Source: Gibbula magus (lineage: Eukaryota > Mollusca > Gastropoda > Trochida > Trochidae). Taken from it: 64,000 nt of DNA. Numbering within the stretch: position 1 is the first letter of the stretch; each line of letters opens with the position of its first letter. The position numbers and the translations under genes were made by a program. The stretch spans positions 36,742,656 through 36,806,655 of the forward strand of contig OW388291.1 of the NCBI GenBank assembly GCA_936450465.1, written 5' to 3'. Positions 1 through 13,615 of this stretch are shown one piece after another. Below the pieces are notes generated by a model, which was not told the origin of the DNA, did no database searches, and worked only from the letters and a program-made list of their open reading frames with translations.

Positions 1-882
1 GGCGGGTATGGGGGGGGGGGGGGGGGGAGTTTTGTAAACCTTCATTTACTATTTAAAAACGAATCACGATCACATTCAGAGATTCTTTGATGTATAATTT
101 TATAATATGAGAACACAACAAGTAATTTCACATGCGTCAATTCTGAAAATGCCCCACACTACAGTTAACCCTGGTCACCAAACCGACATTTAATTCCCCA
201 AGAGAAAATACTAGTCTACTTGCTCTACTGCTTTCATAAAACAACTAATAAAGTCTGCTTCCTAATCTTCATTTCTAGAACTAGAACTAATTAATATCTT
301 ACTTTCTTACACAACAAACTTCCCTTTTATCTAGACTTGTTAGCCTTCCATGGTTTTGTTCTCTGGCGTCTAAGAGCCTAACAAAGGACATTCCAACTCA
401 TAACAGAATTTCCATTAAGCTTGGCTCTTTGAACCCTTACTGGTCTGTATAATTAAAACAATGACAGGCTCATGTGATGTTCTTATCTCTGTGCAATCTA
501 CATTCGTGTCAAGTGAAAGATACATGTTTTATACCCTCCGGGGCGCTTTGCTGCTCACTGAAAATGACAAGTTGACATGCAATCGCTCTTGACATAGAGA
601 AGGATGATTAATAACTGATGACCTATATTTAATTACATTGGAATCCACGAGAACCATGGTAATCCGGAACTATCGCGATAGTTTGAAAATCGTGGCATGA
701 ATGCTATATTTATAAGCATCGTACCCACATATAACTTGAGGTTGAACGGTTCTCCAGAAGATGGAGATGCCGTGTCCCCCACGGAACTTTGATCCATTAT
801 ACAGATCTAACTCCAACGAAATCTATACTTGACTTCTATGTTGAAAATAAGGATAATTTCAATGATGTTATACATTTTAATG
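1..882. other. Unique AT-rich non-coding DNA with a poly-G tract
   Basis: A run of 18 G occupies 10-27, next to the window edge. Runs like this are unstable and are often miscounted in assemblies. The rest is AT-rich, has no reading frame of note, and shows no repeat I can recognise until the satellite begins at 883. Confidence 0.6.
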
Positions 883-3264
883 GTACCGTAGGATGATGTA
901 ATGGATACAAGTAACGTGGGATGAAGTAATGCATCAAGGTAACGTAGGATGAAGTAATGCATCAATGTAACGTAGGATGAAGTAATGCATCAATGTAACG
1001 TAGGATGAAGTAATGCATCAATGGAACGTAGGATGGAGTAATGCATCAATGTAACGTAGGATGAAGTAATGCATCAATGTAACGTAGGATGAAGTAATGC
1101 ATCAATGTAACGTAGGATGAAGTAATGCATCAATGGAACGTAGGATGGAGTAATGCATCAATGTAACGTAGGATGAAGTAATGCATCAATGGAACGTAGG
1201 ATGGAGTAATGCATCAATGTAACGTAGGATGAAGTAATGCATCAATGTAACGTAGGATGGAGTAATGCATCAATGTAACGTAGGATGAAGTAATGCATCA
1301 ATGTAACGTAGGATGAAGTAATGCATCAATGTAACGTAGGATGAAGTGAGGCATCAAGGTAACGTAGGATGAAGTAATGCATCAATGGAACGTAGGATGA
1401 AGTAATGCATCAATGTAACGTAGGATGGAGTAATGCATCAATGTAACGTAGGATGAAGTAATGCATCAATGTAACGTAGGATGGAGTAATGCATCAAGGT
1501 AACGTAGGATGAAGTAATGCATCAATGTAACGTAGGATGAAGTGAGGCATCAATGTCACGTAGGATGGAGTAATGCATCAATGTAACGTAGGATGAAGTA
1601 ATGCATCAATGTAACGTAGGATGAAGTAATGCATCAATGTAACGTAGGATGAAGTGAGGCATCAAGGTAACGTAGGATGAAGTAATGCATCAATGTAACG
1701 TAGGATGAAGTAATGCATCAATGTAACGTAGGATGAAGTAATGCATCAATGTAACGTAGGATGAAGTAATGCATCAATGTAACGTAGGATGAAGTAATGC
1801 ATCAATGTAACGTAGGATGAAGTAATGCATCAATGTAACGTAGGATGAAGTGAGGCATCAAGGTAACGTAGGATGAAGTAATGCATCAATGTAACGTAGG
1901 ATGAAGTAATGCATCAAGGTAACGTAGGATGAAGTAATGCATCAATGTAACGTAGGATGAAGTGAGGCATCAAGGTAACGTAGGATGAAGTGAGGCATCA
2001 AGATAATGTAGGATGAAGTAATGCATCAATGTAACGTAGGATGAAGTAGGGCATCAAGGTAACGTAGGATGAAGTAATGCATCAAGGTAACGTTGGATGA
2101 AGTGAGGCATCAAGGTAACGTAGGATAACGTAATGCATAAAAGTAACGAAAGATGAAGTAATGCATCAAGGTAACGAAGGATGAAGTAATGCATCAAGGT
2201 AACGTAAGATGAAGTAATGCATCAAGGTAACGTAGGATGAAGTAATGCATCAAGGTAACGTAGGATGAAGTAATGCATCAATGTAACGTAGGATGGAGTA
2301 ATGCATCAAGGTAACGTAGGATGAATTAATGCATCAAGGTAACGTAGGATGAAGTAATGCATCAATGTAACGTAGGATGAAGTAATGCATCAAGGTAACG
2401 TAGGATGAAGTAATGCATCAATGTAACGTAGGATGAAGTGGGGCATCAATGTCACGTAGGATGAAGTAATGCATCAAGGTAATGTAGGATGAAGTAATGC
2501 ATCAAGGTAATGTAGGATGAAGTAATGTATCAAGGTAACGTTGGATGAAGTGAGGCATCAAGGTAACGTAGGATAACGTAATGCATAAAAGTAACGAAAG
2601 ATGAAGTAATGCATCAAGGTAACGTAGGATGAAGTAATGCATCAAGGTAACGTAGGATGAAGTAATGCATCAAGGTAACGTAGGATGAAGTAATGCATCA
2701 ATGGAACGTAGGATGGAGTAATGCATCAAGGTAACGTAGGATGAATTAATGCATCAAGGTAACGTAGGATGAAGTAATGCATCAAGGTAACGTAGGATGA
2801 AGTAATGCATCAAGGTAACGTAGGATGAAGTAATGCATCAATGTAACGTAGGATGAAGTGGGGCATCAATGTCACGTAGGATGAAGTAATGCATCAAGGT
2901 AACGTAGGATGAAGTAATGCATCAATGTAACGTAGGATGAAGTGAGGCATCAAGGTAACGTTGGATGAAGTGAGGCATCAAGGTAACGTAGGATGAAGTA
3001 ATGCATCAATGTAACGTAGGATGAAGTAATGCATCAAGGTAACGTAGGATGAAGTAATGCATCAATGTAACGTAGGATGAAGTGAGGCATCAAGGTAACG
3101 TTGGATGAAGTGAGGCATCAAGGTAACGAAGGATGAAGTAATGCATCAAGGTAACGTAGGATGAAGTAATGCATTAATGTAACGTAGGATGAAGTAATGC
3201 ATCAATGTAACGCAAGATGAAGTTATGTATCACAGTAACGTGTAGGTTAAAGGGAATGCATCAA
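883..3264. repeat. 28-bp satellite/minisatellite array, 85 monomers
   Basis: Each monomer begins GTAACGTAGGATGAAG and ends in GCATCAA plus T or G. The first monomer starts at 883 and the last at 3235. That distance is exactly 84 x 28 bp, so there is no net insertion or deletion before a 30-bp final monomer. Recurrent variants are GGAACG or GTCACG for GTAACG, GGAG for GAAG, and TGAGGC for TAATGC. Monomers at both edges are more degenerate, as is usual for arrays kept uniform by unequal exchange. Nearly every monomer has one ACGT (a CpG) and an ATGCAT palindrome. Stop triplets (TAG, TAA) occur inside the monomer and 28 is not a multiple of 3, so the array is not coding. Confidence 0.97.
2087..3140. 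repeat. Higher-order repeats inside the 28-bp array
   Basis: Marked monomers (GTTGG variant, then a GGATAACGTAATGCATAAAA variant, then AACGAAAG) recur in the same order from 2087 and from 2535, an offset of 448 bp or 16 monomers. The downstream marker GTCACG at 2451 recurs at 2871, 420 bp or 15 monomers later, so one monomer was lost between the blocks. A shorter five-monomer period (140 bp) links the GTTGG monomers near 2955 and 3095. This indicates recent block duplication in the 3' half of the array. Confidence 0.85.
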
Positions 3265-6200
3265 CAAAACGTTGGAAATATATAAAACTTAATCTGTCGT
3301 CGTAAAAAATTACTTGCCAACCTTGTTTTCAAAATAGTTTTTTTTCAGTGACATAATGGTAAGTTATGAGAATTTAATTCAAACACACATAATGTACCAG
3401 ATTAATGACTCACACTACCATTCACCGCTCAAAGGGCATTGAAATGATACCTTTTATTTACAATAATTGTTGTAGTTTACTAAATCCTCACCGGTGTCTA
3501 CAAGGCATAAAATACTACTCATGTTGTATTTACCGTCAGCAGTGGAATCGAAGAGGACGTTCAGAGAGTCAACCAATGGTCAATGTATACGCTTCATTGA
3601 TTTGACATCAAGCATCAAACGATTCATTATCACGTGACCCTTGCTTCGACTGGTTCTCGCTTCCCAAAGCGCTTCTTGGTTTACGCATCGTTTCATTTAC
3701 TCCAAATAGTAATTTCCTGACAACTAATTGTAATCTAAATAGTAAATTGAGTCGACTCCCGACCCGGAAGTGGGTACAACAAATTCCACTCGAGGACTTA
3801 CATTGCCACAAACGAATTGTACAGAAATTTCGTTTGAGTCTCTTTGCTTGAGGCAATGTATTGGCAAACTGTCAATCTTCTACTGTCAAGAGTACATGGC
3901 CTTTGGCAGTACTATAATATCAACCCGAGCGTCAGGCTTAAGCAATAACTTACTAGAATATGCTGTGTACATTACCATGAAAAATGCATGATAGAAGCGC
4001 CATGTATTCCCAAAGGATGCCTAATTACAAGTGTATAGTGTTGATTATGCTTTGAAGTAATGCATGCTGCAGGCGATGACATAAAGACGAAGCCACGTGG
4101 TTCTCTGTGTGTGTATATAGTCTGCATAAAACATTCTGTCACCACACAACGTGTGTGTAGATTTAGTTAAATATTCATGGATTGTCAATATGCATGTGAG
4201 GACCAGTTAACAAGCTTTACAACATTGCAGGTATTTGTAAATGCACATTCGGATGGATAGTTAAATGAGTTCAAATCAAAAGCAAACACTGTATATGTCA
4301 GTGTAAGTGAAGCTCATATGTGTCAGATATGAATCATTCTCGTATGTACAACAAGGGATGAAAAACAAAGTTATTATCATTATAAGATGTGTTTGTAATT
4401 GCAAATTGAATCTGTGAATATCACACTTGAGAAGTATATGTTCTACTTTATGATGCCGAGGTTATTACTGTCTATCTACGTACATGTACTTATTATATAA
4501 ATAAACACATCATGTTTACATCGTGTGGACATGCGGCAGTAACGTCCGTCATAATTAAATGTCGTTATCATGACATGTGCACAAATTAGTGCCAAATTAG
4601 CAGGCAAGAGATAAAGGTTGGTCACCACCGTAATTCTTACTAATTATCTTCGAATGTCTTACTAATTACCCTGGGTTTCTCAGAAACTGCAACCAGGCGC
4701 TGCGTTTGGGCGATACGGGAGCTTATCTCTGCATGAAACGCACGATTAGTTTGAACTTTGACCACGTGATGAGATCGTTGCACGTGATTGGCATCTCCAC
4801 GTGCAGAGTGCCCGGATCGAGTATCCCCCACGACGTGTGGTCACCGCAGGTCACTGAAAATCCCTCTTTCATCTCAGGGCAAAGTGAAACTTTGGTTTGA
4901 CCTTTCTAGCAACATGTCGAGAAGTTTGCGGATCCGTAATGAAATCTCGCCATGTGGCAGACACCGCGGAGGATGCACGCTTTGAAAGAAAGGCTACTTT
5001 CGATGGGATAGTTTTTTCTTGCTCTGCAAAATACCTGCACTTTTTATCATCCAAATTACTTGGTAGAGATCGCCGTCGTTGGAGATATCTGGATAAAAAC
5101 CGACGTCTTTGTGCGAGGATGGAAGGGAGTCTAAACACAGCTTCCCTTCATATTGTGAGCAGTAATGACGTTCAGCTTCACTAATGAACATCTCAGGGTG
5201 CCGTCTTTGTTAAACCTAACACACGCTTTGAAGATCATAAAGCGTAAACTTTTCTCATCTACTACCTTAATGGAGAGGCCTCTGTGAACCTCAAGCATCA
5301 TACTAAGAATGATAACGTCAATATTAGTACACGGTGTGTTGGTCCACGTAGGATTTGTAAACTAACTATTCATTTTCGAATCGTATTCCACGCCCTGCAT
5401 GCTAAGATAGTCAAACGTGCTGTTGCAACTTTGAAAAAATAACACAGATGGTATTTTGATAACTTGATAATGAGACCTCGGAGGAATGATATAATGTAAA
5501 ATTTATAATAATTCAGAATGCAGAGGAATTGTCCACTGACTGTCCCATGTTTAGGAGGAAAATAATATGCGGAAGAAAGGTAAATTTTGCCAAACGAGAA
5601 ATCAAGACTCCCATAGAAGAAATGCATGCATGTTAAACGTAGGTAAAGATATCGCTTATGACTACATCTGGTTCCAAGTGTCAAAACAGCATGGTAACTC
5701 CATAGATATATATAAAGTTACATTGCGTACTATTTTAAATGGAGATATAAACATATAGATTATAATAACAGAACTACATTTTATATATAGAAATTATGGT
5801 ACACTTCTAAAACTAATCGATATATCATGCTTTAAAAACATGATTTTCTGGATAACATGTTATTTTCCTCTATGAATAACCTACACGACGTTTTGGAGTA
5901 TAGGCTCATGTTTTGATTTGAGTGTGAAATTCTAGGCGATAGTCCAAGGTATTTGAAACCCTGATATAAAAAAAACTTAAGAATCAATAAGATAGTAAGA
6001 GTTATATTGTCCACGTCAAACTACTTGTTAATCAGCAGGTCCAAGTGTAATATGCATCTTTGTCTTACCATAAGTATAAGTTATTTATATTACTCTATGA
6101 TAACAATCACACGCGCCTGGCAGCCTGTTGAATTAAAGCATGCAATTTATCTTATCTCAGCTTCAAACATGTGCACGCTAATTTGAGACCCGTTTAAATC

Positions 6201-9200
6201 CAATGTTAACACTTGACTTGAAGGACTTTTGATGTTACTATCTATACACATCAGTAATTAGCAACAGCAGCTGTGAAACTAATCACGTGAGACGGGACAT
6301 GACCGCAACCCTTGACCTCTCACCCAACCCCCCTGATATACGATACTTAAAGTCCCGGGGGTGGATTAGTGTGTGTCGCTGGGGTGAGGCAGGGTGGTTT
6401 TGTATTACCCGCCCTCTTCCCACCTCAAGCAAACCCTTCAATTATAAAATGTATCATTTTCCCACAGATCTAGAAAAACTGTTGTAAGTTGTCATATATC
6501 CTTCAACGATGTGCTATTTGAAACTGAAAAGGGGATATTGACAAGTGCGCACCTGAAATCGACATACGATGTCTCAACCTGCTCCTTGCCAAATAGCAAT
6601 CGCGTGTGACATTAATGCCTGCTTGTCATTCAAAACACTTGTGACGGAAACTCACAGGCGGATATTAACATGTGTAGATCACGTCAAGTTCTGACTTGGC
6701 GTCTCCAAGCGCTATCGACACCGGTATGAAATCTAGAGAGGTACAGTCCCCCAGGCAACACTTGATCAATTTGTAATTGGAGTGCAAAAATGTGTGATAT
6801 CCTACCATTTGGCCAACAAAAGATCGCCATATCTAAATGCAGTTTACGTATAAATCAAATTAAAGTTGACATTTCAAAAATAGTGGATCGCGATTTTGAA
6901 TCCACAATGATAATATATGCGTTTACAAACAAAAAGCCATCCATCACACGTCGACTTCACTTTGACGTACATTTCAAAATTGCGAAATCTCTAAATTTGA
7001 AACACTTTTTCAATTAGTTCTTCTACGTTTCCTTCAAATGTGAACCTCTTTCGTCTTGGGAAACTTCTTTGCCCTTTTCACTGCGGCGGTGTCTCGTAAC
7101 CCGTCAATCACTTTGCACGAGGAAATATACATGTGTCAGTTTCTAGACTGACATACTCGCCCTTCTGTCTGGACATTATGCAAGGTTTAATTACACATGT
7201 AAGTTTCCTTAGAAGTAGATTGAGCATGCAGTCCATGACGGAAATGTACACATCTGCAATACCGTAAGTGCATATCCGGCACCACGCACTCACGCAGCAA
7301 ACCTACAGAGACCAATATAACCACAGGTCGGCACGCAATGCATAATCAAATGGAATTGGCGAGCATTCTAACTCGTTGTAACACTGTGGTCAATCATAAA
7401 GAATAATAACATTGTGATAATGGCACAGCGTCAGTTATGCCACATCTTTTGCAATAATAGCGACTATTTTAACATATCAATCATATCGGCTGATAATCGT
7501 TATGATATTAGATTATATTCACCCCATTCAGTTCCCGCTGATATTGTATCCTTTCGTTACATCCGGGCTTCTAGGTGAGACGGGAAGTAGCACTGACTCG
7601 GAAATGTCACTGATAAGATGTTCCACATGATAAAGGTCTCTTTCGAATGGTTTTAATAGTTTGACTGACGGACGGATATGTACAATAAGCTTTTTCACCT
7701 GAGGCGCACGTGCTGCTGTAGGTCACGTGAATACTACATGTCAAGTTGATGTGAAAACAACACGGCATTGTGAGGAAATGAAAACAACAGTCGCTAATGA
7801 CCTTTAGTTGTTGAATGTTATTATGAACAATGGACAATGGATGACTGTTTAGCGGATTAGCCTTGCTTGTTTTCATCACCTTTGAATAATACCTTCACTC
7901 ATTGAGTTATAGATCTACTTGAAATTGAAACTAGAACAGGGGATATATTACAGCTCTCAATTATACCTCATGAAGCCTCCTTAAGTTATTATTAAATTAG
8001 ACATTCCATACAGTGGAGGTACATAATCATCAAAGTGTCTTTATCATGCTTTTATATTTTTGAGAACTATTTAGGCGGACGCTTATATAATATAACTACT
8101 GTGGCAAAGAAACGTCGCCAAACTTTAAACAGAGTAAACACATCTAAATACTGCTGCCGGAGTAAGTCGATTTGGAACGTCTTTCAAAAACATGCTATCT
8201 AAAGTATAAAAAAATATTACATCAATCTTTTCCCCCAAATGCCATTCTTTATGCAACATCAATATAAAAATTTGCCTGAAACATCTATTCGTTTCAAAGT
8301 TTGACATGATTAATAAATGCGTATTCGAAATCACGACAAGAAAGGGAAAGCTGCGGACAAATCAATTTGCTAAGTGGAAGACACACGACGATTGATATAG
8401 AAATATGCAGTGAAATCGAATGTACTCGCTTGATCGCCTGCTTCAGTGCTAACTTTTTTCAGACGCTAGATATCCGGGAACATGAATTCAGACAGAGCGA
8501 ATAACACTCCCTTCCCGTCTGTCAAACAAGCACGTGTTGCCAAATATACGATGAGGAGAAATCGGAAATCATTTTCTAGAGTGCTCGTGGCCAGTTCAAC
8601 AAGACGTTAGTCAATTCCCTACTCATAACCGCCTCGCATCGACAAAACTGGCCTCAATCGATTCTCCAATAAAAACTCGAGAGGCCAGGAACTTCAGTTT
8701 CGTGTTCTAGTCCTTTAAAACTTAATCAAATTTTCCTCGTCTTGGACGAAGTGTCCAAACCACCCTTGACCTTTGCATGAATAACCCAGGCTCCTCGCAC
8801 TGACCGACCGAATTTATTAACTGACCATCACAATAACCACCACTCGGGTCCATTACTCAAAGTCTTAGTGGTCAATTGGATTTAAGAATGTCCGGTTTAC
8901 AACCTTCCCATCCGCCCGAATGGCTTAAAACACTTTCATCTAAGCTTTACGAGTAAACTCTTTTCCCAATCGAAGATTCCACTCTCGTACGATTATCCAA
9001 ATATATGTCAATAAAATCTTCCTGTTTTGTGCTGCATCTAATAAAACTTGTGTTAGGGGAAACTCTGTTATATTGATCCGTTTCCCCTCGTTTCTCTTTA
9101 ATTAATGACTCTGGTCAAGCGTAGAACTCCACAAGCTGCTATTTCTGTAGTACCGGGTTATGGGGGGTTTAGATCCATACTCACGTATTGAGAGCCCTTT

Positions 9201-12200
9201 ATGTCAGGGTGAGTTCTGTTCTGCGCGACAGTACGGCGATCCATTAAAGTATTATCAGCAAATAGGATTGTACTATTTCATTATTAGCTATTCCAATAGG
9301 ATGTGAAAGCTCTTCTAGGAAATTCCATATCGCTTGTTCAATAGGATAAAACCATTACAGTATGGAAGTGCCGTCACAAATAGCATAATACAAATAAAGT
9401 GCACTTTGTCGAATATTAATAGCGACGTTACAACATGTAGCCTTCAGTACAATAAATGTATTCCAGCAGACCCTGAACCACTACCCATTACCATTAACTG
9501 AATAAGGACACATCCAGATGATATACTGGAAATGTTTCTCAAATTGGATGAACTTAGAAACTGCATTTACGTCATTATCCTTTAAATTCGTAAAATCATG
9601 CGCAGTATATATTCATCATATACATTTTTATTCGATGAGTATTTGAAATAACTTCGTGTATCAATATGCAAAGATTTCTTCAACAACCATAAATCACTAA
9701 ACACAATCATTCCGGCATAATAATCTACACGAATCCAACTGTAACGAATGTCCATATCAAAATCACTTTCAAAGACATGGCTTCAGCCAGATCTTAACTT
9801 CTAGTTGACCGATATTCTTCTACTTATCAGATACTTAACATGCCTAAAACAATTAATTAGTGCCAGTGATCACTTTAACGTCAAAATAAGAGTTTGATAA
9901 CGTCCAGACTTCCAGTGGTGATGGAGCGTCTTCGTACCATCTTGTTGAAATTAAACGTAAATAAACACGGACTGAGCAGCTCGCCCCGGGCCAGACCACC
10001 TCTCAAATTGTTTGTTGTTTGTGTTTCGAGACGGACATATTGGATCCCGTTATCACTGCGATGTTGTTTCAGTGTCTGGTCACTCTAATATCCGTTAACT
10101 GACCATTGCCCGAAGCTGTTGTTGACCCTTCGGATGTTATCGTAGAGAAACAAGTCTTTATAGAGGACAGTTAGTGTTATGGTAGACGTGCTATTAACCG
10201 AGACATGTCATTGGAGCGTCTGCGAACATCTTTATCTGCTCATGGCGCTGACTTTAAATTGATGTGTCCTAAATTCGATAATGAAATGAATGACATTAAC
10301 GTCAGCTTTTGGATCAGAATGTTAACCATATCGAGGAGTTGTGTTTGCTGAGTAACATTTCAATGTTGGCAATTCTAACATTATAAACAGGAATGGCTTA
10401 AATAAACTCCATGGTATTGATTACGCAATCTCACAGGGTCGTATATACATAGAACCCAAAGGAACTCTAACAAATTTTATATGTCTAGAAAGGTGAAATA
10501 TGAACATATCATGAAATTATTTTTCTTTCTTTAAATTTCCATTTTTGAAATTTTGACATTTTTGTCATATACGATAATATTATAATCTTTGAGCTTAATA
10601 GAAGTATAACAAAAATTTACCATGTTATTGGAATTTATATTACCAGAACAAGTCTTCATAGTACAATCTCAATGCTATTGAGTACTTGTCTATTGAAAAT
10701 AGCAAATATCTAAAATATTCAGAAACAAAACGTCTGTTTTAACAAGAGGTTTCGAGGGGGCTAGCAATGGAGATTTCAATCAAACTCATTAATTCTCTTA
10801 AACTGTTTGCACTATGAATCATACAAGGATACTACTCTTGACCGTATCATTTGATGTCTGCAGTTCGTCAAACGGCTATTGACAAACCCTTCACATTAAC
10901 ATCAATAACACGTTCATATCGCTTCGGGGAACTTCCCAAGACAAGAGTTCTTTGTTTGTCCAGAACTTACATGCTGTGTCCACTCCAGAGTTTGACCGGG
11001 TGAAGTTATTCTAGGTGGGAGGCGAAACACGGGAGAGCATAAACAAACAAACGTCCACATCTGTCAGCGAGGCGGGATGCTCTTCATATCATCTCTGACC
11101 CCTCTGAAATTTCCCGACCACATATAAATCAGTCTTACTTAGATTAGAAGCCGATTTATCTACATGTGCTACCAGTTGGTGGATTGCCTCCAATCTTCCA
11201 AAGACGTCATGTATTGGTATCAGAAAAATGGTTCCATCCCAATGCGAACGTTGTAAAGAATAATCATAAAACGTTTAATTTGAATATTTGACACATAATA
11301 CAAAATACAAAATACAAAGAAGATAACATTTTTGAAATAATTCGGAATGTATTGTGTGTTTGCATAATGACCATTCACCACGATGTATTAGTTGTTACCA
11401 TGTTCGCATTAACTGTTAATACGCTAAATAAAGAAACCCTCTGTTTATCTAACCGCATTGCTCTTTTATTTCCATAAAATCATTTTCTTTATAGAAACAT
11501 CATTAACTTATTTAATATTTATAAGTTTTCTTTTCAAGACATTCATCTTAATAATTGATGAGGAAATCGTAGGTTAGTTTGCGGGAATTGCTATTCACGG
11601 CGATGAGGTCAGCGTGACCCAAATTACATTAGACCAGTCCCAAGTTTGTGACATGTCGTTCCATTATCACATTTAGACGTATCGTCTCCCAGTTGATGTA
11701 CGACAGAAGTGATAATCTCCTTAGCTTCCACTCTAGCCAGTGATTTTAGTGTTGTAATCAAAGCCGCCATGACAAGAATGAAACTCCGACGAGAAATCAG
11801 AATCCAGAAATAGAAGAGATGGTAAAGGCAATGAATATATGGAAATACCACATATTTGGTCGTAAACTGGGGTTATTGCGTAAATGAATGTCCTAGAATA
11901 TCGGAATTACATCCTCTTATTATCTCGTTAACGTTGGGAATGTTGGAATGAAAATCAAATAGATATATCTGGGAGAGGAATTATGGATGTGATTAAAAGA
12001 TGACTACATGTTATGGGGTTGGATGTAATTGACGAGGCCTATTGTAGATTAATGTTCCGTATAACATTACGCCATCTCTAGTCAATATGAAATTATGAAA
12101 TGAACAAGTTGATGAAATAAAAAGTATAAATATAAATAAATACAAGTTTACTATCATGATTCTAAACAACTAGATATTTTCTAAATTACGTATGCATTGT

Positions 12201-12670
12201 ATTTATTATTTTAACGAAACAATGGCATATGAGTAACTAAATTGTCATTTTCAACTTACTTGATTTGTTGAAGCACAATTTGAATATATGTTATATAACA
12301 AGTAATACTCTGAGTGGCATATCAGAAGTTAGAAGTCAAATAATAATAAGTATGCGTACACCCATCATTTTACACGTTAATTGATAACATAAAATTATCT
12401 AAATAATATAAAGGCTAACCTGTTACAATAATGTGAATTCCTTGTACGTTCTTATATACATGCTCCATTCGTTCTCTATTCTAACGTTCATGAAGAAAAT
12501 AACATTTCATGTACATTTGTACATCCGAATCTTACCTCATCTATCAGGTCCAACCAAACATTTCATTTAGTCAGAGCAGGTAGACGGTTATTCCACTTTT
12601 AGCCTCAACATCACTGTTTAGAAACTTGATCCACATTTACCTTACACTCTGACTCTGACAAAAGCATTCA
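3265..12670. other. Non-coding stretch, no gene recognised
   Basis: About 9.4 kb with many stop codons in all frames and only short unrecognised reading frames. Two reading frames of about 90 residues overlap on opposite strands at 4869-5184. They look like chance openings in a slightly GC-richer patch, with no domain motif in either. CACGTG hexamers are frequent between 3.6 and 8.6 kb, with a tight cluster near 4.8 kb listed separately. I see no clear transposon ends. Confidence 0.55.
4763..4803. promoter_or_regulatory. Cluster of three CACGTG E-boxes
   Basis: Perfect CACGTG palindromes lie at 4763-4768, 4781-4786 and 4798-4803, with start-to-start spacing of 18 and 17 bp. CACGTG is the canonical site for bHLH and bHLH-ZIP factors (MYC/MAX, USF, MITF, CLOCK types). 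The motif is visible directly. A regulatory role is inference, since there is no recognised gene nearby. Confidence 0.3.
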
Positions 12671-12678
12671 TTGGTAAG

Positions 12679-12772
12679 ATATCACCATTTTATTAAATAT
12701 TAAAAATATAAAAATATATTGGATTTTCAGAAAACAGAGACCATCTTTCAATATTTAATAACATGGTGATAT
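12679..12772. repeat. Inverted repeat, ~26-bp arms
   Basis: The left arm (12679-12704, starting ATATCACCATTTTATTAAAT) is the reverse complement of the right arm (12747-12772, ending AACATGGTGATAT), with two mismatches by eye and an AT-rich 42-bp spacer. The right arm also resembles, in direct orientation, a stretch at about 12860-12890 (CCAATATCTAATAAAATGGT). The motif has therefore also been duplicated locally. It could be a small palindromic MITE remnant, but no target duplication is evident. Confidence 0.7.
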
Positions 12773-13376
12773 TTTCAGAATATATACTTGCTTCAGTTTT
12801 AGATTAGAGCCATGCTTTACAAGCAAATCGACAGTTGGGTCCATTTCTCAGAGGCTCCTTGCCAATATCTAATAAAATGGTTATTTTTAAGAATACAAGT
12901 ATTTCCCCAGAGAAAGTGTCGGACGATGCTACATGCAATACAGTTAAGCTGTTACTTGCTTTAAACAATGTGGGGAAGGAAGGCTTATCGAATCAATGCC
13001 AAGTAACATATTTACATCCCTGCACAAATCATCAAAATACTTTCACTGCCTCTATCGACTTTACCATACACCATGTCTGAATAACGATCGCCATTAGCAT
13101 TTGATTTCAAATTGTCGTAACATAACATTTTCATGGTAATATATCAGAATCTTTGATGACACAGCAAATAAAAGGTCGGGTGCAGGTTATGTAAATGTTA
13201 TTCTTACGTTACGTTCGTGCTTCATGAACCAGCGAACTCACTGGAAACACGTTGCTTATTTTATTGACGAAATCTAACGTTGCCAATCCTGTTATGAATC
13301 ATTACATGTATATTGCACACACAGCTGTTATTCGGGGAATGCAGTTATAAAAGATGCTGATGTAGACGACAGATGG

Positions 13377-13615
13377 CCCTGTCGTTATGATATTGACAAG
13401 GTAGATATGACTTCAAGATATGTTCATTTCATTTAGACTTGATGGCTGTTAGTCCCCCTGTGCTGAATTTAACGTCTGTAATAACCACATGCGGAATGGC
13501 AGTGTCATTATGAGTATGACAAGAGAGATGATATCAAGATATGTGCATTTCATTTAAAAGTGATGCCTTTTCTTTCTCATATGCTCAATTCAACGACTGA
13601 AATAATTATCAGTGT
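13377..13615. repeat. Diverged tandem duplication, 2 x ~120 bp
   Basis: The unit at about 13377-13492 matches the unit at about 13499-13615. Both share TCAAGATATGT.CATTTCATTTA, a TGATGSC stretch, a CTGAATTTAACG / CTCAATTCAACG stretch and a following AATAA. The offset is about 122 bp. No coding frame is kept. Confidence 0.75.

Noticed and set aside
883..3264. CRISPR array
   Set aside because: Monomers are contiguous 28-bp units without unique spacers, and the context is animal DNA, so it is a satellite.
4869..5184. Overlapping ~90-codon frames on both strands
   Set aside because: Both strands open at once in a GC-richer patch with no motif in either; most likely chance.
9894..10260. Possible duplication around two GGAGCGTCT..CG stretches (about 9918 and 10213)
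   Set aside because: Only a short match; flanks do not align in order, so it is not supported.
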